A stretch of 9,826 nucleotides of DNA from Tissierellia bacterium (lineage in GTDB: Bacteria; Bacillota_A; Clostridia; Tissierellales; Peptoniphilaceae), in the NCBI GenBank assembly GCA_012513395.1, contig JAAZCH010000039.1, positions 1 to 9,826 of the forward strand, written 5' to 3'. Below the pieces are notes generated by a model. It was not told where the DNA came from. It saw nothing but the letters and a program-made list of their open reading frames with translations, and did no database searches. This document shows, in pieces, positions 1 through 7,017 of the stretch. The position numbers and the translations under genes were made by a program. Position 1 is the stretch's first letter; each line of letters starts with the position of its first letter.

Positions 1-1
1 A

Positions 2-955
2 CTTACAGTTTATTCCAACTCCCTATCCGATGGAAGATCTGAGTGGCTAGCTGAGCAAGCAAAGGGTCAAGGATTTGATTTAGAGTTTGTAGATGCAGGT
101 GGTGGAGATATTTTCAACAGATTACTTGCTGAAAAAAATGCTCCATTGGCGGATATAACTTTTGGTTTAGATGAGAGTATGTTTTTCTCTTTGGTGGATT
201 CAGATGTGTTGGTTCCATTTACACCTGTATGGGCAGCTGAACTTCCTGCAGATAGTTTGGTAGGAGATGGATTCTTTCACGCTATTACTGAACAAAGAAT
301 TTTCATGGTTTACAACGAAGAATTTATGGACGCAGCTGATGCTCCTACGAAATGGGAAGACTTAGGAAATAATCCTGAATACAAAAATATATATAGAATT
401 CCTGGCAATTTAAGTGGTGGAACAAACCAAAAATCTATTTTGTCAATTCTACTTCAGTATCAAGACCCTAACGGCGAACTTGGAATTTCTGAACAAGGAT
501 GGGAAGAAGTTGGAAAATTCTTAAGTAATGGATATAACGTTCCAGAAGGAGTTTCTTCAAACGATTTATTCAAATCAGGAGAACTTCCAATTTCCTTCGA
601 CTATATCAGTGGTATTCCTAAAAAAGAAGCTGAATTTGAATTTAAGATGACTCCAATTAATCCACCTTATGGCGCTATCGCTATGAGAGAACAAATTGGA
701 ATTATTAACAAAGGCGACAAAGATTATTCTGATCAAGAAAGATTCGTAGATTGGTTTGGATCAGCTGAAGTTCAATCAGCTTGGGCAAATGAATTCGGTT
801 CTCTTCCAGTTAATGAAAAGGCATTGGACGGAGTACAACCTAGAATTAAAGAACTTGCAGATGCCACTTCTCCAATGGACGTAGATTGGAATTTTGTTAG
901 AGAGCATTTAAATGAATGGATTGAAAAGGTAGAGTTAGAACTGTATCCTTATTAA
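2..955 (+). CDS. ABC transporter solute-binding protein, FbpA/AfuA type (5' partial)
   Basis: Extracellular solute-binding component of an ABC importer; it delivers ligand to the permease and ATPase encoded just downstream. The reading frame is open from base 2, starting LTVYSNSLSDGRSEWLAEQ, which is the usual first strand of the mature protein in the FbpA/AfuA/thiamine-type (SBP_bac_6-like) family. The start codon and expected lipoprotein or signal peptide therefore lie outside the window, and a TTG at 146 is internal rather than a start. The visible 317 residues carry family landmarks: the GGGDIFNRL stretch near residue 35, a GELPISFDY segment in the second lobe, and a C-terminal helical end. 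The paired tyrosines that bind ferric iron in classical FbpA are not apparent at the GELPISFDYISG segment, so iron is a doubtful ligand. The GDPD enzyme in the same operon points to a phosphate-containing organic ligand (inference). Family confidence is high; ligand is unknown. Confidence 0.88.
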   Translation, partial: LTVYSNSLSDGRSEWLAEQAKGQGFDLEFVDAGGGDIFNRLLAEKNAPLADITFGLDESMFFSLVDSDVLVPFTPVWAAELPADSLVGDGFFHAITEQRIFMVYNEEFMDAADAPTKWEDLGNNPEYKNIYRIPGNLSGGTNQKSILSILLQYQDPNGELGISEQGWEEVGKFLSNGYNVPEGVSSNDLFKSGELPISFDYISGIPKKEAEFEFKMTPINPPYGAIAMREQIGIINKGDKDYSDQERFVDWFGSAEVQSAWANEFGSLPVNEKALDGVQPRIKELADATSPMDVDWNFVREHLNEWIEKVELELYPY

Positions 956-962
956 AATTCAT

Positions 963-1000
963 AAAACGCGGAAAGGTTGAGCTTTTCCGCGTTTTCTTTT
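963..1000 (+). terminator. Intra-operon hairpin terminator/attenuator
   Basis: A perfect 12-bp stem (963-974 with 984-995, GC-rich core CGCGG/CCGCG) with a 9-base loop is followed by a T-rich tail (TTTTCTTTT). It starts 8 bases after the binding-protein stop and ends about 20 bases before the ATPase start, leaving no room for a promoter. It should terminate most transcripts after the binding-protein gene while some read through, or stabilise the 3' end of the upstream message. Confidence 0.85.
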
Positions 1001-1019
1001 AACATCGGAGGTTTTCATT

Positions 1020-2042
1020 ATGATAGAAATGAAAAATATTGAGATTAGATATGGGGATTTTGTGGCTATACACGAATTGAATTTAGAAATTCAAGATGGG
1101 GAATTTTTCACTTTTCTTGGACCTTCTGGATGCGGTAAGACTACAACTCTAAGGGCATTGGCGGGATTTACTCCACCTAGTAAGGGCTCTGTAATCGTCA
1201 ATGGAAAGGACATTACCCACGTTCCGGTGGAACATAGAGACTTGGGAATGGTGTTTCAATCTTATGCGCTTTTTCCCACTATGACGGTTTTTGATAACAT
1301 TGCCTTTGGTCTAAGAGTGGACAAGGAAAAAGAAGATTACATCAAGGAACGAGTAGGAGATCTGGCGAAGTTAGTAAACTTGACAGATGAACAGTTGCAA
1401 AAAAACGTATCAGAATTGTCAGGTGGACAGCAACAAAGGATTGCAATTGCAAGAGCCTTAGCGAAAAAACCTGAAATCGTTTTATTCGACGAACCCCTTT
1501 CTAACTTGGATGCAAAACTTAGAAAACAATTACGTGAAGAATTGAAAAGAATTCAAAAGGAAACTGGAATGACTGCAGTTTATGTCACCCATGACCAAGA
1601 AGAGGCTTTGGTTTTGTCAGATCATATTGCAGTATTTGATAACGGATATGTGGCTCAAGTGGGGACTCCTACGGAAATTTACGACCATTCTGCTACTGAG
1701 TTTGTGTGCAATTTTATCGGTGAGGCTAATAAGTTGGGGACTGATTTGATAAATTACTTAAATTCCAAATCGGATGTCAAAATCAATCCAGAAAACAACA
1801 ACTACATACGCCAAGAGAAGATAAAAACTTGGATTTTGCCAGATGATGCTGCATCCATACCTATCCTTGGCAAAGTTGTGAACAAAGAATTCTACGGATT
1901 GCAATCGGTTTACGATTACGAAATACACGGAAGTATCGTAAGAAGTAATGAAAAAGAAGATGGCAACAAGATTATGGAAGTAGGAGATGAAGTAACTCTA
2001 TATGTAGATCCCCACCACATTTTGTCTTATGAGGTGGAGTAA
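1020..2042 (+). CDS. ABC transporter ATP-binding protein (FbpC/AfuC/PotA-like)
   Basis: Cytoplasmic ATPase subunit that powers the importer. It has 340 residues, typical for this CUT1/FbpC-like class with a C-terminal TOBE domain. Visible motifs are Walker A GPSGCGKTT (34-42), Q-loop glutamine 80 in VFQSYALFP, signature LSGGQ (133-137), Walker B IVLFDEP (153-159) and the switch histidine 191 in VTHDQEEA. Residues about 240-340 form the regulatory/TOBE-like tail, ending with a VGDEVTLYVDPHHIL-type strand. The ATG at 1020 is supported by GGAGG at 1007-1011 with an 8-base spacer. Its stop overlaps the permease start by one base (TAATG), so translation is probably coupled. Homologues are often annotated as iron, spermidine or thiamine transporters; the substrate cannot be read from the ATPase itself. 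Confidence 0.95.
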   Translation: MIEMKNIEIRYGDFVAIHELNLEIQDGEFFTFLGPSGCGKTTTLRALAGFTPPSKGSVIVNGKDITHVPVEHRDLGMVFQSYALFPTMTVFDNIAFGLRVDKEKEDYIKERVGDLAKLVNLTDEQLQKNVSELSGGQQQRIAIARALAKKPEIVLFDEPLSNLDAKLRKQLREELKRIQKETGMTAVYVTHDQEEALVLSDHIAVFDNGYVAQVGTPTEIYDHSATEFVCNFIGEANKLGTDLINYLNSKSDVKINPENNNYIRQEKIKTWILPDDAASIPILGKVVNKEFYGLQSVYDYEIHGSIVRSNEKEDGNKIMEVGDEVTLYVDPHHILSYEVE

Positions 2043-3808
2043 TGGAAAATACTAATAGGATTCCAGAACCTAATTATAAAAGAGAAGAGATGCTAGCGAG
2101 AATTCCATTAATACTTTTCGCTACGATAACTGCTTGGTTTATTATTTCTTTCTTGATTTTACCTAATGTCAATGTACTCAGAGAGACATTTATTCGAGAT
2201 GGAGAATTCTCCCTAAGATCCATAGACAAAGTAATGCAATCAGAAAGATCTATGAAAGCCATTAGAAATTCTATAATTTTAGCCGTTACACTGGCCTTTA
2301 CTGTAAATATTGTAGGTGTGTTTATAGTCTTGGTAACGGAGTATTTCGATATCAAGGGCGCGAATATTTTGCGAATAGGATTTATGAGTACCTTGGTATT
2401 TGGTGGAATGATTTTAAACTCAGGTTACTTGTATGTTTACGGTAGCAAGGGAGTTATCACCAATATACTTTTAAATATATTTCCGAATTTAAATCCCCAT
2501 TGGTTTAACGGATACTTCGCTGTTGTATTTGTCATGACATTTGCTTGTACTTCGAATTATATGCTATTTTTTAGAAATGCAGTCAACGGCATAGACTTCG
2601 GAACCATAGAGGCTGCCCAAAATATGGGAGCGAATCAATGGATTATATTGAGAAAAGTTGTACTACCTACACTTATGCCCACGATAATAACTTTGATAAT
2701 TATGAATTTCCAAACGGGATTGGGAGCTATGAGTGCGCCACTTATGGTAGGTGGACCGAACTTTCAAACCATATCGCCATTGATTTTAACCTTGGCAAAT
2801 AGACCTGCGTCTAGGGATATCGCAGCGCTATTGTCTTTGTTACTGGGTGTATCTGAATTATTTTTGTTATTCATATTAACTCGAAATGAGAAGAAAGGAA
2901 ACTTTTTATCCATTTCTAAAACAAAAACTAGAATTAAGAAACAAAAAATAACCAATAGTACTGCCAATGCAATAGTCCATATAATTTCTTATGTATTATT
3001 TTTAATATATACTTTGCCTGTTCTTTTGGTAATATTATTTTCTTTCCAAAGTGGAAGAAATATTGAAAGCGCAACTATCACAATGGATGGATTTACTGTA
3101 AATAATTACTTGAAAATTTTAACTGATAGCAAATCTTACGGACCATTTGTCACCAGTTTTATTTATTCTATTATTTCAGCAGCGGCAGTCGTAATCGCCA
3201 TGTTGGTTGTAGTTAGAATAGTTATGAAGTATAAAAACAAGCTTACAGAAATTATGGAATACTTTTTCTACATTCCGTGGCTGCTGCCAGCTTTGATGAT
3301 AGCCTTGGGACTTATTTTAACATACGACAGACCGAAGGCTTGGATGTTTAATATTGTGCTAGTCGGAAATCAGTGGATTGTGCCATTAGCATATTTTATA
3401 GTTATGATACCTTCTACTTTAAGATATCTTAAAGCAGCATATTATTCCTTTGACCAAAACTTGGAGGATGCTTCTAAGATTTTAGGAGCCAGTGGATTTA
3501 CCACCATGTTCAAAGTGATTTTGCCGGCATTATTACCCACAGCTTTAGCGTTATTTGCACTGAATTTTAACGGAAAATTAAGCGACTATGATTTATCAGC
3601 GTTTTTATATCATCCGACGAAACCTACTTTGGGGATAGTAATCAGAAGTAATGCTGACGTGTCCGCATCTGTAGATGCCAGAGCGATAAACTTAGTCTAT
3701 TCGGTAATTTTAATGCTCATAAGCACCATAGTGCTTTATGTAGTTTACGGCAGAGGTACCCAAAGTGCAGAAGCCAGAGGCGGTATAAAATCTAAAAAGA
3801 GGAGATGA
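2042..3808 (+). CDS. ABC transporter permease, fused two-domain (FbpB/AfuB/ThiP-like)
   Basis: Membrane subunit forming the whole transport channel in one chain. Its 588 residues contain two homologous permease halves. Each half has the EAA coupling loop that docks to the ATPase: IEAAQNMGANQWIILRK at about 189-205 and EDASKILGASGFTTMFK at about 475-491. Hydrophobic segments are visible near 22-41, 76-99, 112-133, 157-177, 208-227 and 258-280 in half one, and near 313-336, 367-394, 406-427, 436-457, 494-510 and 548-569 in half two. A basic linker lies at about 281-303. The fused arrangement is usual for the iron/phosphosugar/thiamine group, whereas Ugp-type glycerol-phosphate importers use two separate permeases. 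A GAGG-containing ribosome site lies inside the end of the ATPase gene. The stop overlaps the next gene as ATGA. Confidence 0.94.
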   Translation: MENTNRIPEPNYKREEMLARIPLILFATITAWFIISFLILPNVNVLRETFIRDGEFSLRSIDKVMQSERSMKAIRNSIILAVTLAFTVNIVGVFIVLVTEYFDIKGANILRIGFMSTLVFGGMILNSGYLYVYGSKGVITNILLNIFPNLNPHWFNGYFAVVFVMTFACTSNYMLFFRNAVNGIDFGTIEAAQNMGANQWIILRKVVLPTLMPTIITLIIMNFQTGLGAMSAPLMVGGPNFQTISPLILTLANRPASRDIAALLSLLLGVSELFLLFILTRNEKKGNFLSISKTKTRIKKQKITNSTANAIVHIISYVLFLIYTLPVLLVILFSFQSGRNIESATITMDGFTVNNYLKILTDSKSYGPFVTSFIYSIISAAAVVIAMLVVVRIVMKYKNKLTEIMEYFFYIPWLLPALMIALGLILTYDRPKAWMFNIVLVGNQWIVPLAYFIVMIPSTLRYLKAAYYSFDQNLEDASKILGASGFTTMFKVILPALLPTALALFALNFNGKLSDYDLSAFLYHPTKPTLGIVIRSNADVSASVDARAINLVYSVILMLISTIVLYVVYGRGTQSAEARGGIKSKKRR

Positions 3809-4635
3809 TTAAAATAGAAAATACAATTTTGGATAAGCTTACGGCGAGAGAAAAATTTTTGATAATCGCCCATAGGGGAGTTTTCGCAGGAAATATTATA
3901 GAAAATACTATAGAATCCGTAAAGGCTAGTTTCATCTCCGGTGCAGATATTGCAGAAATAGATGTGCTTCCTTCCAAAGACGGAGTATTTTATCTTTTCC
4001 ACGATGGAGTAGAGCTTAAATTATTTGGAGAGAAATTTGACATCAGGGATTTGCATTCAGAAGAGATAGATAAGTTGAAATATTTTAACAGCCTACGTCA
4101 TATAAAAGGACAATCACCTACGAGATTGGAAGACGTTTTGAATTCGCTACAAGGAGATGAGCTGATAAATATAGATCGCTCTTGGTTTTACTGGGAAGAA
4201 CTCCTGCCATATTTGGATAAATTCGACAAGGCAAAACACATTTTGCTCAAGTCCAAAGTAGATAGAAAACTATTAGAGTTACTTAACAATCATAAAGTGA
4301 AATATATGTATTTTCCAATAATTTATTCCATGGAAGAATTGGACATTGTGCAAGAATACCCGGGAATAAATCTGATTGGAGCTGAAATGATAGCCTTCAC
4401 AGAAGATGGAGAATTATTTAAAAAAGAATCCGTCAAAGAAGTGAGAAGTCGTGGACTTGATGTAATAATAAATTCAGAAAAGCTAGACGACGAGACAGAT
4501 CTATTCGGAGATATCCATGACGACAACGCCATAATAAATGGATTTGACGTCTGGGATCTGGCTTTAGAAAAAGGAGTAAATATAATCCAAACAGACTGGC
4601 CATGGATCTTGGATGGATATAGAAAAAACTTATAA
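3805..4635 (+). CDS. Glycerophosphodiester phosphodiesterase family protein
   Basis: Predicted metal-dependent TIM-barrel phosphodiesterase that would cleave a glycerophosphodiester to glycerol 3-phosphate and an alcohol, or a related phosphodiester. Family landmarks are the IAHRG motif (H23, R24), ENT at 33-35, E51 and D53 in AEIDV, and H66-D67 in LFHD, which together make the catalytic acid/base and metal site. Near the end, QTDWP (262-266) matches the conserved TDxP strand. Where classical members have NIEIK, this protein has NIDRSW (122-127), so it may belong to a divergent subgroup. No signal peptide or membrane helix is visible, so it should act in the cytosol on imported substrate. The ATG overlaps the permease stop (ATGA), which implies coupling. 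A GAGGAG sequence abuts the ATG with no spacer, unusually close, so the exact start is slightly uncertain. Role in the pathway is inferred from the operon. Confidence 0.88.
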   Translation: MIKIENTILDKLTAREKFLIIAHRGVFAGNIIENTIESVKASFISGADIAEIDVLPSKDGVFYLFHDGVELKLFGEKFDIRDLHSEEIDKLKYFNSLRHIKGQSPTRLEDVLNSLQGDELINIDRSWFYWEELLPYLDKFDKAKHILLKSKVDRKLLELLNNHKVKYMYFPIIYSMEELDIVQEYPGINLIGAEMIAFTEDGELFKKESVKEVRSRGLDVIINSEKLDDETDLFGDIHDDNAIINGFDVWDLALEKGVNIIQTDWPWILDGYRKNL

Positions 4636-4651
4636 ACGTAAATGTTAAATT

Positions 4652-4694
4652 AAAAGAAAGCTAAAATGAAATAAAATTAGCTTTCTTTTTGTTT
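4652..4694 (+). terminator. Rho-independent terminator of the ABC-GDPD operon
   Basis: A perfect 13-bp stem (4652-4664 with 4677-4689) around a 12-base A-rich loop is followed by a T-rich run. It lies 16 bases after the GDPD stop and closes the transport operon. Confidence 0.85.
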
Positions 4695-4725
4695 GTACAT
4701 CCAACTTAAAGAGTATAAAGTTAAA

Positions 4726-4754
4726 TTTACTAATTACTTAATCTGATATATACT
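4726..4754 (+). promoter_or_regulatory. Predicted sigma-A type promoter for the transporter-hydrolase unit
   Basis: The -35 box TTTACT (4726-4731) and -10 box TATACT (4749-4754) are separated by exactly 17 bases. They lie after the upstream terminator and about 55 bases before the transporter start. A second possible -10, TATAAT at 4763-4768, has no good -35 partner. Found by eye; not scored. Confidence 0.6.
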
Positions 4755-4766
4755 ATTGTTAGTATA
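4749..4766. promoter_or_regulatory. Operator-like perfect inverted repeat overlapping the -10 box
   Basis: TATACTA-TTGT-TAGTATA is a perfect 7-bp inverted repeat with a 4-base centre. It covers the predicted -10 box and transcription start, the position expected for a repressor operator. It is not followed by a T-run, so it is not a terminator. No candidate regulator gene lies in the window. Confidence 0.45.
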
Positions 4767-4809
4767 ATTAAAAATTAATTATTCTGATTATTATGAAGGA
4801 GGAAAGGAT

Positions 4810-6123
4810 ATGATTTTTGGATTACCAGCAATATTGGGGCTAATACCATTATTAGTGTACATAGTATTAGCATTTAAAGGTAGAGATATTGCATTTGTTG
4901 TTCTATTGTGCACAGTTATTGGAGCTATTATGACTGGACAAACGCCTATTGAATTTGGCGCTAGTTTATATTCTGCACTAGGCTCGTTTATGGCATTAGT
5001 TGGCTTCATAATCATGATGGGTGCTGGTCTAGGCGAGGTACTTAGACAAACACAAGTAGCTGATACGATTGTAACTACAATTGTAACAAAATCGGGAGTT
5101 AAATCTAGAAATTCAGTTACAGTTGCTGTCATGTTCACATCTTGCTTATTAGTGGCATTATTAGGTACTTTAGCTGGAGCTAATGCTATAATTGCACCAA
5201 TAATTATTCCAATTGTTGCGAGTATGGGAATTACCCCAAGCACTTTATCTGTATTACTCCATGGAGCAGGGGCAACGGGATTGTATTTAGGGCCGTTTAC
5301 ACCTCCTGTTGTAACTTATATGGAATTGACTGGTGTTTCTTATGGTGAGTTTTTAATAAACGCAGGAATACCCATTTCTATAGTTTTGTGGATTATTACT
5401 TATATTAATGCGAAGAAAACACAGAAAGAAACGGAAGGAATTGAGTCATATACTGCTGAAGATATGGCAGATACCAAACAAGTTAATATTACTCAACAGG
5501 CTAAAAATGCAACGCTTGTATTTTTGATAGCAATGCTAGTTATGATAGTCTATGGAATATTATTCAAGGGAGGAGCGGCTTTTGTATTGACAGTTATGCT
5601 AGTTGTCTCCTTCGTAACAGGATTAGTAGGGGGTATGAATCCAGGTGAAATTGTAAGTGCAATAATAACTGGCGGATCTAGGATGTATAAAATGTTCTTT
5701 ATGTTTGTATTATATGACCCATTTATGGGATATATTACTGCATCAGGTGCTTTCACGGCAATAGCTGAATTGATGAATCCAATCATGTCACAGGTAGGGT
5801 CAGTTGGATTTATGATACTATCAACTTTAATAGGAATATTTGGAGTTTCTGGAGCAGCCGTTGCTCAAGCAAAAGTTATGAACGATATGTTTGCTGCATT
5901 TGTAAGTGACATGAATATACCTATGGGATTATGGGCTCTAGTATTATTAGTAGGATCTCAAATCACCTCGTTTGCATATCCTACAGGCGATATGGTTGGG
6001 CAGATGGGTTTAGCTCGTTCAAGTAGCCTTAAGCCAATGCTTAAGAATGGAATGATGATTGCAGTTTTCACAATACTATATGTAGTAGTCAGAGGTTTTA
6101 TTTATAGTTCCAGTGGAATATAA
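4810..6123 (+). CDS. Polytopic transporter, NhaC/IT-superfamily-like
   Basis: Integral membrane protein of 437 residues, probably a secondary transporter moving an organic solute or ion with Na+ or H+. About 11-13 hydrophobic segments can be seen (for example near 5-22, 27-43, 52-75, 104-125, 126-139, 181-199, 233-252, 256-274, 294-312, 330-352, 373-390 and 414-431). A hydrophilic cytosolic linker lies at about 201-232, dividing two halves. Each half has a helix-break motif: GPFTPPVVTY (161-170) and SFAYPTGDMVG (387-397), as expected for paired re-entrant hairpins in this superfamily. Relatives are commonly labelled Na+/H+ antiporter NhaC family, but that label says little about the substrate. 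The ATG follows AGGAGG with about 7 bases spacing. The gene starts a two-gene unit with the serine hydrolase 12 bases downstream, suggesting the hydrolase acts on the transported compound. Membrane transporter: sure; family: moderate. Confidence 0.7.
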   Translation: MIFGLPAILGLIPLLVYIVLAFKGRDIAFVVLLCTVIGAIMTGQTPIEFGASLYSALGSFMALVGFIIMMGAGLGEVLRQTQVADTIVTTIVTKSGVKSRNSVTVAVMFTSCLLVALLGTLAGANAIIAPIIIPIVASMGITPSTLSVLLHGAGATGLYLGPFTPPVVTYMELTGVSYGEFLINAGIPISIVLWIITYINAKKTQKETEGIESYTAEDMADTKQVNITQQAKNATLVFLIAMLVMIVYGILFKGGAAFVLTVMLVVSFVTGLVGGMNPGEIVSAIITGGSRMYKMFFMFVLYDPFMGYITASGAFTAIAELMNPIMSQVGSVGFMILSTLIGIFGVSGAAVAQAKVMNDMFAAFVSDMNIPMGLWALVLLVGSQITSFAYPTGDMVGQMGLARSSSLKPMLKNGMMIAVFTILYVVVRGFIYSSSGI

Positions 6124-6135
6124 TGGGAGGCAAAA

Positions 6136-6927
6136 ATGTTTGATGACAAAAAAATATTAAGAATAGCAAATAGCATACCTGGACGACAAGGAATTGCTGT
6201 AGAAAGAGATGATGAAACTGTGCTCATGGATTATAATTCCGATGAAATTTTTCCGTCGGCTAGTACTATTAAATTATTCATTTTATGGTCAGTATATAAG
6301 AAAATAAATGATGGGTTACTAAATAAAAACGAATTGATTCCTATAAATGATACACCAAGAGTAGTTGGATGCGGTATTTTACAAAATCTAGCAACTCCCG
6401 ATTTGGAACTTACAGTTTCAGATATTGCTAACTTAATGATTGTTCTGAGTGATAATGTTGCTACAAATTTAATGATTGATTTAGCTGGTATGGATTATAT
6501 AAATTCAGAAATAAAAAAATATGGATTCAATAAAACTAAACTAGAAAGGCATATGATGGATGGAGATGCAAGGGAGCGTGGTTTAGACAATTACACAACG
6601 GCAAGTGAACAAATTAAAATATTAAAAAACATAGAACGCCACGAAGATATTTCTTTAGATCTTAGGAATGATATGTTAGAAATGTTATCTAATCAAATTT
6701 TAACAGATCATGCTGGTCAATATTTGCCATTAGATTATAAATTTGCTCATAAAACTGGAAATCTAGCAGCTACACTTCATGATACAGGTATACTGACAAC
6801 ACCAAAAGGAAAATATTATATTTCAATTTTAACAGATGACTTAGAAGATATTGTTGAAGGCAAAAAGGTGATGAATTTATTATCTGAAGAGATTTTTAAT
6901 CAAATAAGGTTATACGAAGACAAATAA
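6136..6927 (+). CDS. Class A beta-lactamase-fold serine hydrolase, cytosolic
   Basis: Serine acyl-enzyme hydrolase of the penicillin-binding/beta-lactamase superfamily, 263 residues. The three active-site motifs are intact: SxxK as STIK with nucleophile S43 and K46, SDN at 105-107, and KTG at 206-208. The GCGIL motif (78-82) and the omega-loop arginine R138 also match class A. However, the residue aligned with the deacylating Glu166 is M140 and that aligned with Asn170 is D144, so efficient beta-lactamase activity is not expected; an amidase, peptidase or esterase is more likely. The N-terminus (MFDDKKILRIANSIPGRQG) has no signal peptide or hydrophobic anchor, unusual for the fold and suggesting action in the cytoplasm. 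GGGAGG precedes the ATG by five bases. Co-transcription with the transporter 12 bases upstream suggests it processes an imported molecule (inference). Confidence 0.87.
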   Translation: MFDDKKILRIANSIPGRQGIAVERDDETVLMDYNSDEIFPSASTIKLFILWSVYKKINDGLLNKNELIPINDTPRVVGCGILQNLATPDLELTVSDIANLMIVLSDNVATNLMIDLAGMDYINSEIKKYGFNKTKLERHMMDGDARERGLDNYTTASEQIKILKNIERHEDISLDLRNDMLEMLSNQILTDHAGQYLPLDYKFAHKTGNLAATLHDTGILTTPKGKYYISILTDDLEDIVEGKKVMNLLSEEIFNQIRLYEDK

Positions 6928-6939
6928 CAATCGATATTC

Positions 6940-6969
6940 AAATGCCATGGGACAATCTGTGGCATTTTT
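6940..6969 (+). terminator. Terminator after the transporter-hydrolase unit
   Basis: An 8-bp stem AAATGCCA/TGGCATTT (6940-6947 with 6960-6967) with a 12-base loop is followed by TTATTT. It sits 12 bases after the hydrolase stop. Confidence 0.75.
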
Positions 6970-7017
6970 ATTTAGGTATTATTTATAAAATTGGGTAATA
7001 ATTTAACAGGTGATAAA

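Noticed and set aside
2074..2355. A 93-codon minus-strand frame opposite the permease
   Set aside because: It lies fully antisense to a well-supported permease domain and has no recognisable features.
4636..4809. A possible riboswitch in the longest intergenic gap
   Set aside because: The gap is accounted for by a terminator, a promoter and a roughly 50-base AT-rich leader; no structured aptamer-like conserved elements are visible.
4791..5243. A 150-codon open frame on the minus strand opposite the transporter
   Set aside because: It is antisense to a clear membrane-protein gene, its low-complexity I/T/N/P-rich translation is what reversed membrane codons give, and no ribosome site or family is visible.
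6136..6927. Antibiotic-resistance beta-lactamase
   Set aside because: No signal peptide, and the omega loop lacks the Glu166 and Asn170 equivalents, so a resistance function is not supported.
6991..7017. A TTG start nine codons upstream of the coiled-coil gene ATG
   Set aside because: There is no ribosome site before TTG 6991, whereas ATG 7018 has AGGTGA a few bases upstream.
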